Origin: Prasinococcaceae sp. CCMP 1430
Taxonomy: Eukaryota; Prasinodermophyta; Palmophyllophyceae; Prasinococcales; Prasinococcaceae
DNA length: 40,917 nucleotides
Reading direction: 5' to 3'
NCBI GenBank assembly: GCA_013416795.1
Contig: RQSC01000027.1
Coordinates: 145,338 to 186,254, forward strand
Part shown: positions 8,931 to 20,700 of the stretch, one piece after another
Numbering within the stretch: the stretch's first letter is position 1
How the letters are laid out: the number at the start of each line of letters is the position of its first letter
Made by a program: the position numbers and the translations under genes
The notes under the pieces: generated by a model
What the model saw: the letters and a program-made list of their open reading frames with translations, nothing else
The model's database searches: none
Told to the model about the DNA's origin: nothing

Positions 8931-9727
8931 CGCGAGAGGCACGAGCGGCGGTCGGCAAGCGCGCGCGCGTGGCGGGCGGCGCAGCGGCGGGGGGGGCTAT
9001 CCTCTTGGCCTCGGCCCCGTCCGCTCGCGTGCGGCGGCGCTCCCCCTGTGCGGCAGCAGCGCTCGGCCGAGCGTCGCGAGGCGCGCGCGGTGTGCGCACC
9101 GGGCGGTCCCCGCGAATTCAAAAAAAAAAAAGGGTGGGGTGGGGGGGTGCGCGGGCACCAAAATCGCATCACAAACGCAACCATCATCAGTCGGCTGTCT
9201 GCGTCCTGAATACTTCCTTTCGCGCCTCCTCTCCGCACTTTTGACCCGCGCGCGCGTGCTTGTGAGAACGGCGGGACGCATTTCGGGCCGCTCACCAGGC
9301 GCACAATTAAAAAAAGAGTCCGAGTGCGGGCGCTGGCCTGGCCGGCGGCGCGCGCTGCGCAGGCCGGCGGGGATGAACAGCCAGGGGATTCCATCCGAAA
9401 TCCCGCGCCGCGCGCCGAGCGTTTCCGCGCGCGGATTTGCGGGTTCGGTCCGCGGCTTCAGGTCGCGGCGTGGGCTCCCGCGGGCGTCGGCGTTTCCCGT
9501 GTGCGTTTTTTTTTGTGTGTGTGAAGGTGCAAGCGCGTGTGCCGCGCGCGCGCGCCGCCTCGCGGGCCGCCGTCACGCGCCGCGCGGCGCCGCGTGGCGG
9601 CGGGCTCTCGACCACCCGCCGCCCCCCGTCCCCCTCTCCTCGCCCCGCAAGGGACGCGGGTGGGGAAGAGGGGGGCGAGCGCCGCGGGCTGCGCTCGCGC
9701 CCGTTCGCGCTGGTGCGCACGTGCGAC
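8931..9727. promoter_or_regulatory. Divergent spacer, GRAM / ankyrin gene
   Basis: About 0.8 kb between two diverging genes. It includes a 12-A run (9120-9131), a second A-rich patch near 9308-9314, and a T9 run followed by a short GT repeat (9506-9522). These homopolymers stand out in GC-rich DNA and could exclude nucleosomes. No gene is evident. Confidence 0.35.
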
Positions 9728-12700
9728 ATGGCGGCGGTGGGCATGCCTGCGCTCATTGATGAGCTCCCGGCGGGCGGCATGGACCTACACCGCGCGGCGG
9801 CTGCGGCCGCTGAGGAGGCGAGCGAGCGGCGCCAGGCGGCGCGGCTGGTCGAGGCTTGCCGTTCCGGCGACGTGCCCGCAGCCACGCGGTGCCTCACTGC
9901 GCGTCGCTCAGCGTGTGGCCCGAACTCATGTGCCTTTTCCCGCTTCGTCGACGCCCAGTGCGCCGTGGTCACGCGGCGCGTGGACTCCACCACTGGCAAA
10001 ACTGCGGTGGGCTCGTCGGGGTTTGCCGCGACTGGGCTCTGGTGGGCTGCCGAGGGGGGGCACTCCGACGTCGTCAGGCTGCTGCTTGAGCACGGCGCTG
10101 ACACTGAGGTGCGTGCGCCGTGTATCGCAATCGTCCGCGATGCGGTGCTCCTGTGAAATCGACTAGGGTTTCTCAGGTGCTCCAGGGCACTGCACCCGTG
10201 GGCGTGGGTTGCGCCGCGCGCCACGCCGCGGCGCGCCGCGGCGCACCAAGGGCGGGGTGGGCGTCCCCCGGGCCTGGGAAATCCCCGCGGCGCTCCGCGG
10301 GGCCAGCCGGCGCGGGCGGGCGCGCTGGGTGCACGTGAGTGTGTTAGCGCGCTGACACGCAGCGCATGTCAATGATCCGGGGGCGCTGCTGCTGCGCATG
10401 CGCCCACCCCGGCTGCTGCGCTGTGATGTGGCGACACGGCCTTGGTGCGATCGACACAGGCGGCGGACGAGCGCGAGGGCACGACCCCGCTACATCGGAC
10501 GGCATACGGAGGCCACTTGGCCACGGCCGAGGCGCTGCTAGCAGGCGGCGCAAACATCGAGGCACCTAGTCTACGCAATTCGTCGACGCCGCTCCACCTC
10601 GCGGCGAAGGCCGGCCGGGCGGATATGTGTGCGCTCCTGGTCCGACACGGCGCGGCAATGACGCTCAGGAATCGCCGCGGTGACGTGCCAATTGCAATGA
10701 CGTCGGACAACGCCACGCTTCGTACGCTCCTCGATCCTGGGCTTTTTCGGGCAGGCGTGTACGCGACGGACCCGGCGCTCGCGCTCAGTGGAAGCGCGAG
10801 CACAAGCGACGGAGCTTCTACGAGCTCGTCTGTGGGGGCGACGTCCACTGACGGCGTCTGTGGGGCGATGGATGACCTATCGCTGTCGCACGATGCCGCA
10901 GAGGCCGCCGTGCCAGGGAGCTACGGCACGGGTGAGGGCCCGTTCCGGGGCCTTGGCGCTGAGGCATCGAACCTCTTCGAGCGTGCCCTCGAGCAGGCAC
11001 GCAAGAACATGGACGTCAACCTCGGCATCTTCCCGTTTGACCTTCTCAGTCACGACGAGCGCATTGTGACGCTGTCGCGGGTGGCGACCGCGGTCCATGG
11101 CTACGGGGTGTGCCCGCGCGACAACGTCACAGAGAGCGCCCTGTACGCCATATACGCGTCAGCACGCGAGCGTGTTCAAGCTGAGGCCGACGATGGCAAG
11201 CCCATCGACGCTAGCTCGTGGCGTCGGCTTCTGCTTGACGCGTACGAGGCTGAAGTTGGGACAGCGGCGCTCCGTGGTCTCGACATCAGTGGCGCGCTCA
11301 GGGTGAAGAAGGAGTGCTGGGCAGTAATGGCAGACCAGGTGGCAGCATCGGCGTCTTTTGGGCACGAGCTCTTCTGGACGCTGTGGCAGATCTTCCGCGA
11401 GCGGGATCCTTTCACTCAGCGGCTGCTGTACTCCCGTCTAGGCGCTGCTGAGTCCTACTTCGGCCCCCGGCCAGCCGCGGTGACAGATACGGACATCTCT
11501 GACGCCGAGCGAAAGATCGCTGCGCTGACCCCGAAGGGACAGGCGGCAATGAGTGGTGTTTTCCCGCCAGACCACTTCGCCTCTGCCATGACGATGCGGC
11601 AGCTGGTCTTCTCAGTGGAGGGTGGCGCTGGACCTCCCGGGTGCATGTGTGAGTACTGCCAGCGTTGCCGGCAGGTGCTCACTGGCAGCAAGGCCAGTAC
11701 GAAGGGGCGCTCAAAGGGCAAGAGAGGAGGTGCGCGTGGAAAGAGCACTGGGATTGAAGGCCTCGCAATGGCCGCCGGAGGCAATGATATGTGCACAGAG
11801 ATGATGCTGGACGACCCTAAGGGATCCAAGGCATCGGGTGGCAGCGGCCGCAAGGACGGCAAGGGCGCGAAGCACGGGGCGGAGAGCGGCGGCGCCGGTG
11901 CGTATGGCAACGGTGCCGACAAGCCTCTTTGTCCTGACGACATGTGGAAGCTTACGGACGCGGCGTGGGGAGCCATCGCGCAACAACAGGATGACGTGCT
12001 CAAGTGGTTTACCTGCTTGTCCCCGTCGCAGCGCCGCGCCGCGCTTACTCTACCGGAGCGTGAGCTCGACCGCTCCATGGCCTCGAGCGCCGACTGGGAT
12101 GTGCTGACCACTGCTGAGATGGATTATGACTACGGGACCTCGGGCGCCGGCCCTGAGGGCGCGCTCATAGAGTACGACGAGGCTTCGGGGTGCTTCACGC
12201 CAGGTTCGGCTCTTCTCAAGCCCGACCAAGCCGTGCCAGCTATGGTGCACTCGCTCGACCCGCAGAAAGTGCGCCAGTCACAGCTGTGGCGTGATCCAGC
12301 CATGCTCGAATACCTCGACGCTGCCACGCGCCGTGCGCTAGGGGCGCGCGTGCTTGAGCTGCATTTCACCAGGCTCTTCGCGGTCAAGCTTCTGGCGAAA
12401 TTCGGCGAGGCAGCGCGCGAGGCAGCGGCGCAGGCGGCCTTGGAGAGCCTTCTCGCCGATGAGGCCGCTGCGAAGGAGGGCAATCAGCAGTCGAAGAAGT
12501 CAAAGAAGAAGAAGAAGAAGGGCAAGAAGGACACGAGCAAGCCTACTTCCGCTCCCGAGCATTTGGCCGCCGAGGAAGCCCCCGAACCGGCCGCTGTAGA
12601 GGTCGAGACAGCCGCAGATACAGCCGCAGATGATGCCGACGCGGACGAGGAGTCAGACGGCGGTGGAGGGGCCGTGGGAGCGTTCGCGGCGCTGATGGGC

Positions 12701-14050
12701 GTCGAGGACGAAATGCCTGCTGCACCGAAGGGCGCGAAGGGCGCCAAGACCACTGCCCCTCCAGTGAATGCCACAAAGGGCAGCGGGCTGTCGACGACGA
12801 CTACCATTGACAAGAACGACCAGGCAGGCTTTCAACCTAAGTTGACTAAGAAGCAGCGTGAGCGAGAGCGCAAGGAGCAGGCGAAGCGCGAGAAGGAGCG
12901 CGAGGCCAAGGAGGCTGCTGCCGCGGCGGCCAGTGCGGCCGATGCGCGCCGGAAGCGCGAGGAAGAGCAAGCGATGGCCCGTGCAATCGCGGAAAGTCTT
13001 CAGGGCGCTTCGGCTGACTCCGGACGAAAGAAGGCCCGTGCACTTACCAAGGCACAACAGAAGCAGCAGATGCAGCAGACGCAACAGCAGCAAGTCATGA
13101 TGCAAAGGCAGCAGATGCAGGCTGCAAGGAACGCACAGGCCGCCAGACCGGCGCCTCAGCCGGTGACCGCGCGACCTGTTGCTGCCGTTGCGCGCGGGCC
13201 ACCGGCCGCGCAGCCGGTCGTGCGCAACCCTGGTATGTCGCAGCAGCAGCGTCCTCCGACGTCGATGGCTCCTTCCTCTGGCTATGCAGCTCCGAAGGCT
13301 CCGAGCACGCCGCCGTACGTGGCGCACAAGGGTTCCTCGCAGCCTGCAAAGGTGCCGAACGGTCAAAGCGCAGGAGGAGCCTTTGCGCCGCCGGCGCGCG
13401 CCATGGCTCAGCAGGGGTCGCCGCCTCAGGTGCAAACACGTTATGCGCCAGCCACCACCGCTGGTGCGCCCGGAACCTTCGTGCGAGGTGGCGGTGCCGG
13501 AAGCGCTGACCAGCAGCAATATGGGATGTTCGGCGGCTGGGGCAAAGGCGGCAACGTCGGCACCGCAACGCCACCGCAAGCCGCGCAGCCAGGGTGGAGC
13601 TCGGCGGGGTCGCTACCCGGCCTGGACCTTGGTGCAGGTCTGGGCGCTTTCGGCGGGGGCGGCGGCGGCGGCGGTGGGATCCTCGGTCCAGGTACAGCTA
13701 CTGCTGCTGGCACCTCCATGTTCGACTCGCTGATGGGCTCAAAGCCTGGAGGTGAGCCACCTGCGCCCATGCAATCTGCTTTCGGCGTCGGTCCACCCTC
13801 GGGCGGCTTTGGGGCGCTCGGAGTGGGTGGTACCGGGTATGGAGGCCTGCAACAGCAGGCGCCAGCGCAGCCCGCATCTGGTATGTTTGGTCAGCCGCTC
13901 GGGCAGCCGGCGGGCGCGGCCACCCCCGCGTCTCAGTGGGGCGGTCCTGCGCTTACCGGCCAGGGCGTCGGCGCGGCGCCCGCCAATGGCGCGGCGCCCG
14001 CAGATGGCGGCTACGACGAATCCTTGCTCCCGGCGTCCATCATCGGCTAG
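9728..14050 (+). CDS. Large ankyrin-repeat protein with UIM-like motif
   Basis: Exons 9728-10108 and 10460-14050 (TAG), 1323 aa. The 351-nt intron (donor GAG|GTGCGT, acceptor ACACAG, phase 0) falls inside the ankyrin array. Ankyrin repeats span about residues 85-225: LWWAAEGGHSDVVRLLLEHG, TPLHRTAYGGHLATAEALL and TPLHLAAKAGRADMCALLV. A helical region of some 300 residues that I do not recognise follows, with a small Cys cluster CMCEYCQRCR near 520. Next come a Lys run near 805 and a charged helix (about 920-970) containing EEEQAMARAIAESLQ, which fits a ubiquitin-interacting motif. The last 350 residues are Gln-, Pro-, Ala- and Gly-rich and likely disordered. The whole suggests a scaffold or adaptor, perhaps for ubiquitinated or RNA-bound cargo; that is inference. 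The encoded C-terminus YDESLLPASIIG lies just before the stop. Confidence 0.85.
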
Positions 14051-14285
14051 GAAGGCGAGGCGAGGCGGTCGACGACTTGCCAGCGCTGCCAGTGCCTTGT
14101 AAGGTCTCTTGACAGCATCTGTGCTACCCGTCAAGGGGAATTGCAAGCGCGCTTGGTGAGGTTCTATCTGGGGCGCGCCCGACATACGCGCCTGACGTGC
14201 GCGGGTGATTGAGCGTACTGTGAGAACTCAGGGTGTGTACAAAATGCTTGCGACGATGGCACGCCAGGCGCATGCCTGGGCCCCG

Positions 14286-14345
14286 CTGTGCGTGTGTCTG
14301 TGTGTGTGTGTATGTGTGTGTGTGTGTATGTGTGTGTGTGTGTGG
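14286..14345 (+). repeat. (TG)n microsatellite
   Basis: An almost pure TG dinucleotide run of about 60 nt with a few CG, CT and AT interruptions. It is likely polymorphic and can adopt Z-DNA. On the minus strand it is a CA repeat downstream of the importin stop. Confidence 0.95.
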
Positions 14346-14430
14346 AGCACATCGCGCTGCTGCCGTGCTGGGTTTACAGCCGGCGGTTTCAGGTGGCGGT
14401 TTGGCTGGTCATGCCAGCCGCCACGGTATG

Positions 14431-14540
14431 AATGTGTGTATGAATGTGTTGGTAGTATATGTGTGTGGTGTGTGAGTGTGGTGTAGGGAGGGGTGTCGTG
14501 TGTGTGTCTGTGGATGTGCCGCTGGTGTGTGTGGTGTGTC
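14431..14540 (+). repeat. Degenerate TG-rich repeat
   Basis: A second, more decayed GT-rich stretch about 90 nt after the first. It mixes TGTG, GTGGTG and TGAATG units. It may be an older part of the same microsatellite. Confidence 0.8.
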
Positions 14541-14607
14541 CCTCGTTGACGTGGCGAGGGGTGGCCTGACAGTATGTGCGGGCCTATTAGCACAGGCGAG
14601 CGCCAGC

Positions 14608-16236
14608 TCACTGGCCGAAGCCGCCGGCGAAGTTGAAGCCCCCCGCGGGCATCATGCCCTGCGCGGCCTGCGAGTCGGCGTTGAACGAGTAGCTCTGCCC
14701 ATTGCCGTCGGTTGCTGGCGCGATGTCCTGGTCCCCATCCTCGCCATCGAAGTACTCCTGCACGATGTGGAGCGCCTTCTCGTAGATCTCGTTATTGCGG
14801 TGCGACTCAAGCTCCTCGAGCTTGTCGAGCCCGTCAGCCTCGGCGACGAACTGCGCGAATTGGTTGATGCCGTTGAGCTCGGCAACCATGTTTGCTTCAG
14901 CCTTCCCCACCTTGAGGATGTTCTCCAGGCCCTCCAACGCCACCGAGATGATGCGGGCGTCCGAACACTTCAGCAGGTCGCATAGCGGCTTGATGCAACC
15001 TTGCGAGACCAGAAACTTGATCTGGTCGTGCGTGCCGCCAGAGGTGGCGTTCGAGATCGCCCACGCGGCCTCCTTGCGAATGTCAAACTCGGAGGTGCTC
15101 AGAAGCATCACAAGCGGCGGGATGATGTTAGCGTCGATCACGTTCTTGATCTGCTGCTGGTTGCCCGCCGTAATGTTCGAGATCGTCCAGCACGCCTCCT
15201 TCTTGATGGATTTCTTGTTGTTGTGGGTGAGGAGGTGCAGCAGGCACGGCAGCGCTTGGCAGTTGATGACCATCTGCGTCTGCACGTCGTCCCCAGTGAC
15301 GATGTTGCCGACCGTCCGCAGCGCCGGGATCAGAACCGCCGGCGTGGTGTGCATGAGCAGCTCGACGAGCCGCGGGCACACGCCCGTCTCGATCACCGCG
15401 CCGATCTTGTCGTTGGTGCCGTCGCTGAGGTAGCTCAGAGCCCAGCAGGCGTCGGTGAGGACCTCCTCGTCCGACGAGTGCACCAGGCGCGCGAGCGTCG
15501 GCAGCGCAGGCTTAATGAGTTCGAAGTCGGGCTGCGGCTTGCCGCGGCAGAAGTTCGAGAGCGTCCACGTGGCGTTGCGCAGCATGCTCAGCTTGGAGTG
15601 CTCGTTGAGCTGGCCGAGCAATGGCACGAGCGCGTTCTGCTCGAGCACCAGGTTGCGGCACTTCCACGAGTCACCAGCGATGTTGCCGAGCGCCCACACG
15701 GCCTGCTCGCGCACGTCGTCGCTGGGCGACTGCAACAGCGCGACGAAGATCGGCACGGCGCCGTGATCGATCACCACCTTGGTGTGCTCGCTCGTGCCAC
15801 TTGCGATGTTGGTCAGCGCCCACGCCGCCTCAAACTGAAGCTGGGGGTAGTCGCCCTTCTGCAGGAACTGCACGAAGCGCGGAACCACGCCGGCCTTGAT
15901 CACCTCATCGATGGGCGGGCCCTTCTCAATGGACAGCAGCTTACGGAACTGCGCCGTGGCATCCAGCTGCATCTTGGGGTCCTCGGTCCATACGCCCTGC
16001 ACCATCATCGGCAACGACTCCAGCCTCAGCGGGATGGCGCTGCCAACCTCGTCGATCGAGCCGTTGGTCCCCGTGCTGTCGGGCGTGGCCACCGCTGCGA
16101 GGTTGCGGCGCTTCTGCAGGCTGGCCTCGCGCTTGTCCTTGCGGATGGACACCATCTGGTCCTCTCGCTTGCGGCGTGCCTCATCCTGATCGATTGTCTT
16201 CTTGTGTGCGTGCTTCTTGCCTTCGCGGAACGACAT
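14608..16236 (-). CDS. IMPA: Importin subunit alpha
   Basis: An intron-free frame of 542 aa, ATG at 16236 ([13 protein letters not shown]), TGA at 14608. It is the nuclear import adaptor that binds nuclear localisation signals and importin beta. Residues about 1-60 form the importin-beta-binding domain, rich in Arg/Lys ([23 protein letters not shown]). About 75-490 hold ten armadillo repeats with the repeated W-A-L/I-x-N-I/A pattern of the NLS groove: [60 protein letters not shown] and [12 protein letters not shown]. The tail, Gly/Phe-rich ([11 protein letters not shown]), follows the acidic [11 protein letters not shown]. Length and repeats match the family, close to plant and fungal importin alpha 1 types. 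It is divergent from the OGT gene across 1.5 kb. Confidence 0.97.
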   Translation of the reverse strand: MSFREGKKHAHKKTIDQDEARRKREDQMVSIRKDKREASLQKRRNLAAVATPDSTGTNGSIDEVGSAIPLRLESLPMMVQGVWTEDPKMQLDATAQFRKLLSIEKGPPIDEVIKAGVVPRFVQFLQKGDYPQLQFEAAWALTNIASGTSEHTKVVIDHGAVPIFVALLQSPSDDVREQAVWALGNIAGDSWKCRNLVLEQNALVPLLGQLNEHSKLSMLRNATWTLSNFCRGKPQPDFELIKPALPTLARLVHSSDEEVLTDACWALSYLSDGTNDKIGAVIETGVCPRLVELLMHTTPAVLIPALRTVGNIVTGDDVQTQMVINCQALPCLLHLLTHNNKKSIKKEACWTISNITAGNQQQIKNVIDANIIPPLVMLLSTSEFDIRKEAAWAISNATSGGTHDQIKFLVSQGCIKPLCDLLKCSDARIISVALEGLENILKVGKAEANMVAELNGINQFAQFVAEADGLDKLEELESHRNNEIYEKALHIVQEYFDGEDGDQDIAPATDGNGQSYSFNADSQAAQGMMPAGGFNFAGGFGQ

Positions 16237-16844
16237 GGCTGCCCTGACGCCGTGGCGCGACGAAGCGATGTGGGCCGCGCGGGATCGCGTGCGCGCACCA
16301 CGTGCACAGGCGGAGCCAGACCCGCGCGGGGGGGGGGGGGAGGAAGGGATCTCCGTGTCAGCGAATGATCGTCGGCCACCGCAGCACCCGCCGCCCGGCC
16401 GCGCTCTCGTGGCCGCCAGCAACAGCGCGCTCGCGGGGCGGCGTGAGGAGGGCGGGGGAAGGGGGCGCGGGCGGAGCGCGCACGAAAAGCGCGGGGCGTG
16501 CGGGGCGGCGCGGCGAGGCATGCCGCGCGTCGATGGTCTCATGCTTCCACTCAATGCCCCGCAGCGTCCGGCGCGCAGTCCTCGCCGGCGCGGCCGATCG
16601 CGCGCGCGCAAATGCGTTTTCGGCTCCCTCTCTGCCTCGCGCGCGCGCGCGCGCTGCCGCGCGCGTTTTTTTCTGCGTGTGTGTGTGTGTGTGGGGGGAA
16701 GGGAGGCGCGGGTGCGTTTCGATGGCGCGCACTCCAAAAACAAAAAAAAAGAAGAGCCGCCGCCGTCGGTTGATTTGGGGAGGCGCGGCGCCGCGGCGCG
16801 GTTCGTGAGCGACCGACCCGGCCGCCTGCGACCCCGGAACCGAC

Positions 16845-16912
16845 AGGCAGGCAGGCAGGCAGGAGGGAGGGAGAAAGGAGGAAGGGCGCCAACCAACGGA
16901 CGGACGGACGGC
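16845..16912 (+). repeat. Tetranucleotide repeats AGGC and GGAC
   Basis: About four and a half AGGC units (16845-16862), then an A/G-rich stretch, then about three and a half GGAC units (16898-16912). Confidence 0.85.
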
Positions 16913-16919
16913 GCCCCGA

Positions 16920-16968
16920 TTTTGATTTTTTGATTTTTAATTTTTATTTTTATTTTTAATTTTGATTG
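16920..16968 (+). repeat. T-rich low-complexity tract
   Basis: A stretch of TTTGA/TTTTTA-type units that is almost all A and T, within strongly GC-rich DNA. It could be a nucleosome-free or easily unwound element; that function is inference. Confidence 0.8.
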
Positions 16969-17159
16969 TGTTTGAACGACCGACAAACCGATGCAATTCG
17001 ATCGCACGTGCAATTGCAATCCAGGACGGAACCCTGTGTACATTAACCCTAAATCCTCGGGACCTGCATTCGCGGGGCGCGCAGCTTGCAGGCCACACGC
17101 TCGCGCGAGTCGCGGCCTGGCCGGCTCCGCTTCTGTCCGGCTGGCTGGCTAAGTTCTCT

Positions 17160-17235
17160 CGATCGATCGATCGATAGACTGCGTTGCTCTGCCTCGGCAC
17201 ACCGACCGACGGCATGACCGACCGACCGACCGACG
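17160..17235 (+). repeat. Tetranucleotide repeats GATC and ACCG
   Basis: About four GATC units (17160-17175), followed by two blocks of ACCG units (17201-17211 and 17217-17234). With the AGGC and GGAC runs upstream, four different tetranucleotide repeats lie within 400 nt. Confidence 0.85.
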
Positions 17236-17758
17236 CCTCCTCGATCCTCCCCGCCGCGTCCCGCCGCCGCTGACTTCTCCATCGGGTTCGCACCCGCATC
17301 GTGTTTGCTTGTCGGTCGGCAGCAGCCTTCTCGACCTGGCCGGGTTCGCTGGCCCATCCAGTCCGTAACCCCCTCCACCGGCCGGCCGGCCCGGCCCGGA
17401 AGATTGGATCATTTTCCGGGGGAGGGTGTGCCGGTCGGGCTGTCTGCGGCCGCGGGTGGGGGTCGCGCGGCGGAAGCCGCTGGGTGTGGCCGGGGGCGCG
17501 CGGCGCGGCGCGCGCGCCTGTGCATGCGTTTTGTTGGGGCGCGTAGGATGATGGCGACGATCACACCTGGGCGGACGGCCCGCACCCCCGGGGCGACCGC
17601 CGCGCGATCGCCTCGCTGGATGGTGGAGGCGCTCTGAGGATCCGCACTCCCCGCGGGGCGGGGGCCCGGGGGGCGCGCGCGCGGCGCCCGGAACGCCCCT
17701 CTGTGCGTCGGCTTTTCTTGGCGGCCGAGGGGCAGCGGCGGGGCGGCGGTGGCGCGTC

Positions 17759-20700
17759 ATGACGCTCAGCCCACCACTGGCGCAGCATTATGCCGCCGAT
17801 GGGACCTGGCACGGCGGCGGCGATGGCGCGTGGGGTGACACCGTGAGCTCTACTGCGGACTTGAAGCGCGCCGTGAGTTTGGAGGGAAAGCTTCCAGCAC
17901 ACGAGTGGGCCGCCGCCGGAGGCGGGGCCGCCGCCGCGCCGGCCTTTGGCGGCAGCCATGCAACCCTGCAACTGCCGCAGCAGCAAGCTGCGTACAGCCA
18001 GGGCCAGCATGTGGTTCATCAGATGCACACAGCTGTTTGGCCGCAGTCGCTGCCGCAGCCGCAGCCGCTGACGCAGCCGCAACCTCTGACGCAGCCACTG
18101 CCACAGCTGCAGCCGCTGCCGCAGCAGCAGCCGCCGCTGGCTGTGGCGCATGTACCCTCGCAAGAGGTGCACGCGCACCTACCGAATCAGCCGCATCGAG
18201 AGGCTCGGGCAAGTGCGCTCTTGGCGATGCCTTCACACCAGCAAACACAACAGCAGCAGATGCTCCCGCCGCAGCAGCTTCTGCTGGACGAACAGTCACG
18301 GTCACAGCCTCGGCCGCAGCAGCTGCCGCGTCTTGCGACGCAGCCAACCATGTTGGTGCCGCCGGCGGAAGCGCATGCGCGGCCAGATCAACACAACGCG
18401 GTGCCACACCATCCGCAGATGCACATGCACGCGACCGGGGGCGTGTTGACGTTCAACGCGCTCGGCGGTGTCCTCCCGCAGACGCCCGGGCAGGCTGGCA
18501 CCACGGTGCAGCCGGCGCAGGTGGCAACGCCGGCGCTGGTGTCGACGCCATCGCACGTGGTACCGCAGGAGTACGTGGCGGCGCCAGCACAGGTGGTGGC
18601 GCCTGTACAGGTTGCGACGCCGGTGGAGGCAATGCCGATGCAGGTGGCAGCGATGGCGCCAGCGCTCGCGCCGGCGCAGGCGTCCGGCGCGGGCTGGGGA
18701 TACTTCCCTTGGCAGGGCTACATGACCTTGCAGCCGCGCGGATACTCGACAACACATCGATCCCACCCAGTGTCCTCTCTGAGTGCTGCGCACCTCCCGG
18801 GCTCGGCCGATATGGCCGTGTCACTGCTCCAACGCCCTGTTGGGGGCGCGGTGCATACCTCGCCAGTGGTCCACGCACCGGCGGCTGTCGGCACGGGCGT
18901 GCAGACGGAAGAAGAGGCCTTGCAGGCGGAGCTCGCCCGCTGCCACACACTGTACCGAGGGGGATCCTTCACGGACTGCGCGTGGGCGCTCATGCACCTC
19001 GCCGGGAAATGGCCTGGCCACCCTCGGGTGCTACTGCTGCTCGGTGCGGCGTACTACCAGCTCAGGGACTTCTCGGCATGCATTGCGATCAACCAGCAGC
19101 TCATTCAGCTAGAGCCAACCATGGCCGAGGCCTACCTCAACATGGCAAACGCACTGCGTGACGTAGGGGACCTGGACTTGTCGCTCCAATACTACCTCAA
19201 GACCATCGCTCTGGACCCAAACTACGCGGCGGCGTACGCCCACCTGGCCGCGGCTTACGTGGCGAAGGGCTCCTACTCGTTGGCGCTCGATTGCCATCGT
19301 TCCGCATTGCTTCTTGACCCGACTCTCGTCGACGTGCACGTGAGCATGGGCCAGCTGCTGCGCGTCCAGGGGCTCAATGAGGCTGCAAAGGAGTGCTTCA
19401 GCGAGGCGCTGCGGCTGGTACCGGATCACGGATTGGCATGGTCTTCGCTTACGGCGCTCAACTTGGAGATGAGTGTCGAAGGGGGCCTTGAAATCGCAGG
19501 GCCGGCCGTGCTTGGGCAAGCGCCCATCGAACCAGCGTTTCCCGGCACTCAGGGCGGCCCTGGCGGTGCCTCGATTGCGACGGCGGCACAGCCGGGGGGG
19601 GCGGACTCGGGGCAGATGGCAGCGAATGCCTACTGGCAGCTGGGCAACGCTTATCGCAGCAGCCACATGCTCAATGAAGCTGTTGCCTGCTACCGCCAAG
19701 CGCTGGCGGCGTCGCCCCTCGATGCGCCCGTGCTTGCAGCTCTGGGAGGTGTGCTCCATCTGCAAGGGGCAACAGCGGACGCGCTGGCCTGCTTCTCGCA
19801 GGCCACAGCGCTCGACCCCGCCAACTACGTGGTGGGCTCTGAGTATGCGTCGGTTCTTAAGGACGCAGGGCGTGTGCCCGAATCCATCGCCGAGTACGCG
19901 CGGGTCGTGGCCACAGCCCCGCACATTCCCGAGCTCCAAGCTAACCTGGCCAGTGCGTACAAAGACACCGGCCAGAACGACATGGCCATCAAGTACTACA
20001 TGTCGGCCTTGCAGCTGCGCCCTGACTTCCCCAGCGCTCTGGCGAACGTCGTGCACTCACTGCAGTGCGTTTGTGACTGGCGACAGCGCGACCTGTGGTT
20101 CGAGCGGCTCGAGGTCACCACTAGGCATCAGATCTCGATCGGGCAGACGCCTGCGGTGCAGCCGTTTCACGCAATCGCATATCCTGTCAGTGGAGAGCTA
20201 GCCTTGAAGATATCCGAGCGATACGCGGTGGGGGTGCAGAACGCAGCGGCCACGGCAGCTGTGCAATACAAGCTTTCCCTGCCGCTGCCCTTGCAGCCCC
20301 CGCGCAAGCTGCAGGCGGGTGAGCGACTGCGGGTGGCGTACGTGAGCTCCGATTTTGGCAACCACCCGCTGAGCCACCTAATGGGAAGCGTCTTTGGTCT
20401 CCACGACCGGTCCCGCTTCGAGGTCTTCTGCTACGCGCTGAGCCCGCCCGACGGCACCGAGTGGCGCGCGCGCATCGAGTCGGAGGCCGAGCACTTCCTA
20501 GACGTGAACGCCTGGACGGTCACTGAGATTGCGGCGCGCCTCTCGGCAGACCGCATCCACGTCGCAATCAATCTGAACGGCTATACGAAAGGGGCGCGCA
20601 ACGAGATCTTTGCGCTGAAGCCCGCGCCCGTCCAAGTGTCCTACATGGGCTTTCCCAGCACGACGGGCGCTGATTACATCGACTACTTGGTCACCGACGC

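Larger units (their letters stand above)
14051..14607. other. Convergent spacer with TG microsatellites
   Basis: Spacer between the stops of the ankyrin gene (+) and importin alpha (-). Nearly all recognisable structure is GT-rich repeat sequence (see the two repeat entries). A TGTACAAAA patch at 14236-14244 could serve 3' end formation of the plus-strand gene. Confidence 0.45.
16237..17758. promoter_or_regulatory. Divergent spacer, importin alpha / OGT, repeat-rich
   Basis: A 1.5-kb gene-free region between two diverging housekeeping genes, the longest spacer of the window. It holds a G-run (16330-16340), an A-rich patch (16735-16750), several tetranucleotide repeats, an AT-rich tract (16920-16968) and AACCCTAAA (17045-17053), a telo-box-like motif. 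Open frames here have no recognisable similarity. Confidence 0.45.

Noticed and set aside
16302-16808. Overlapping open frames in the importin/OGT spacer
   Set aside because: Composition follows GC bias and simple repeats; no similarity and no sensible start context.
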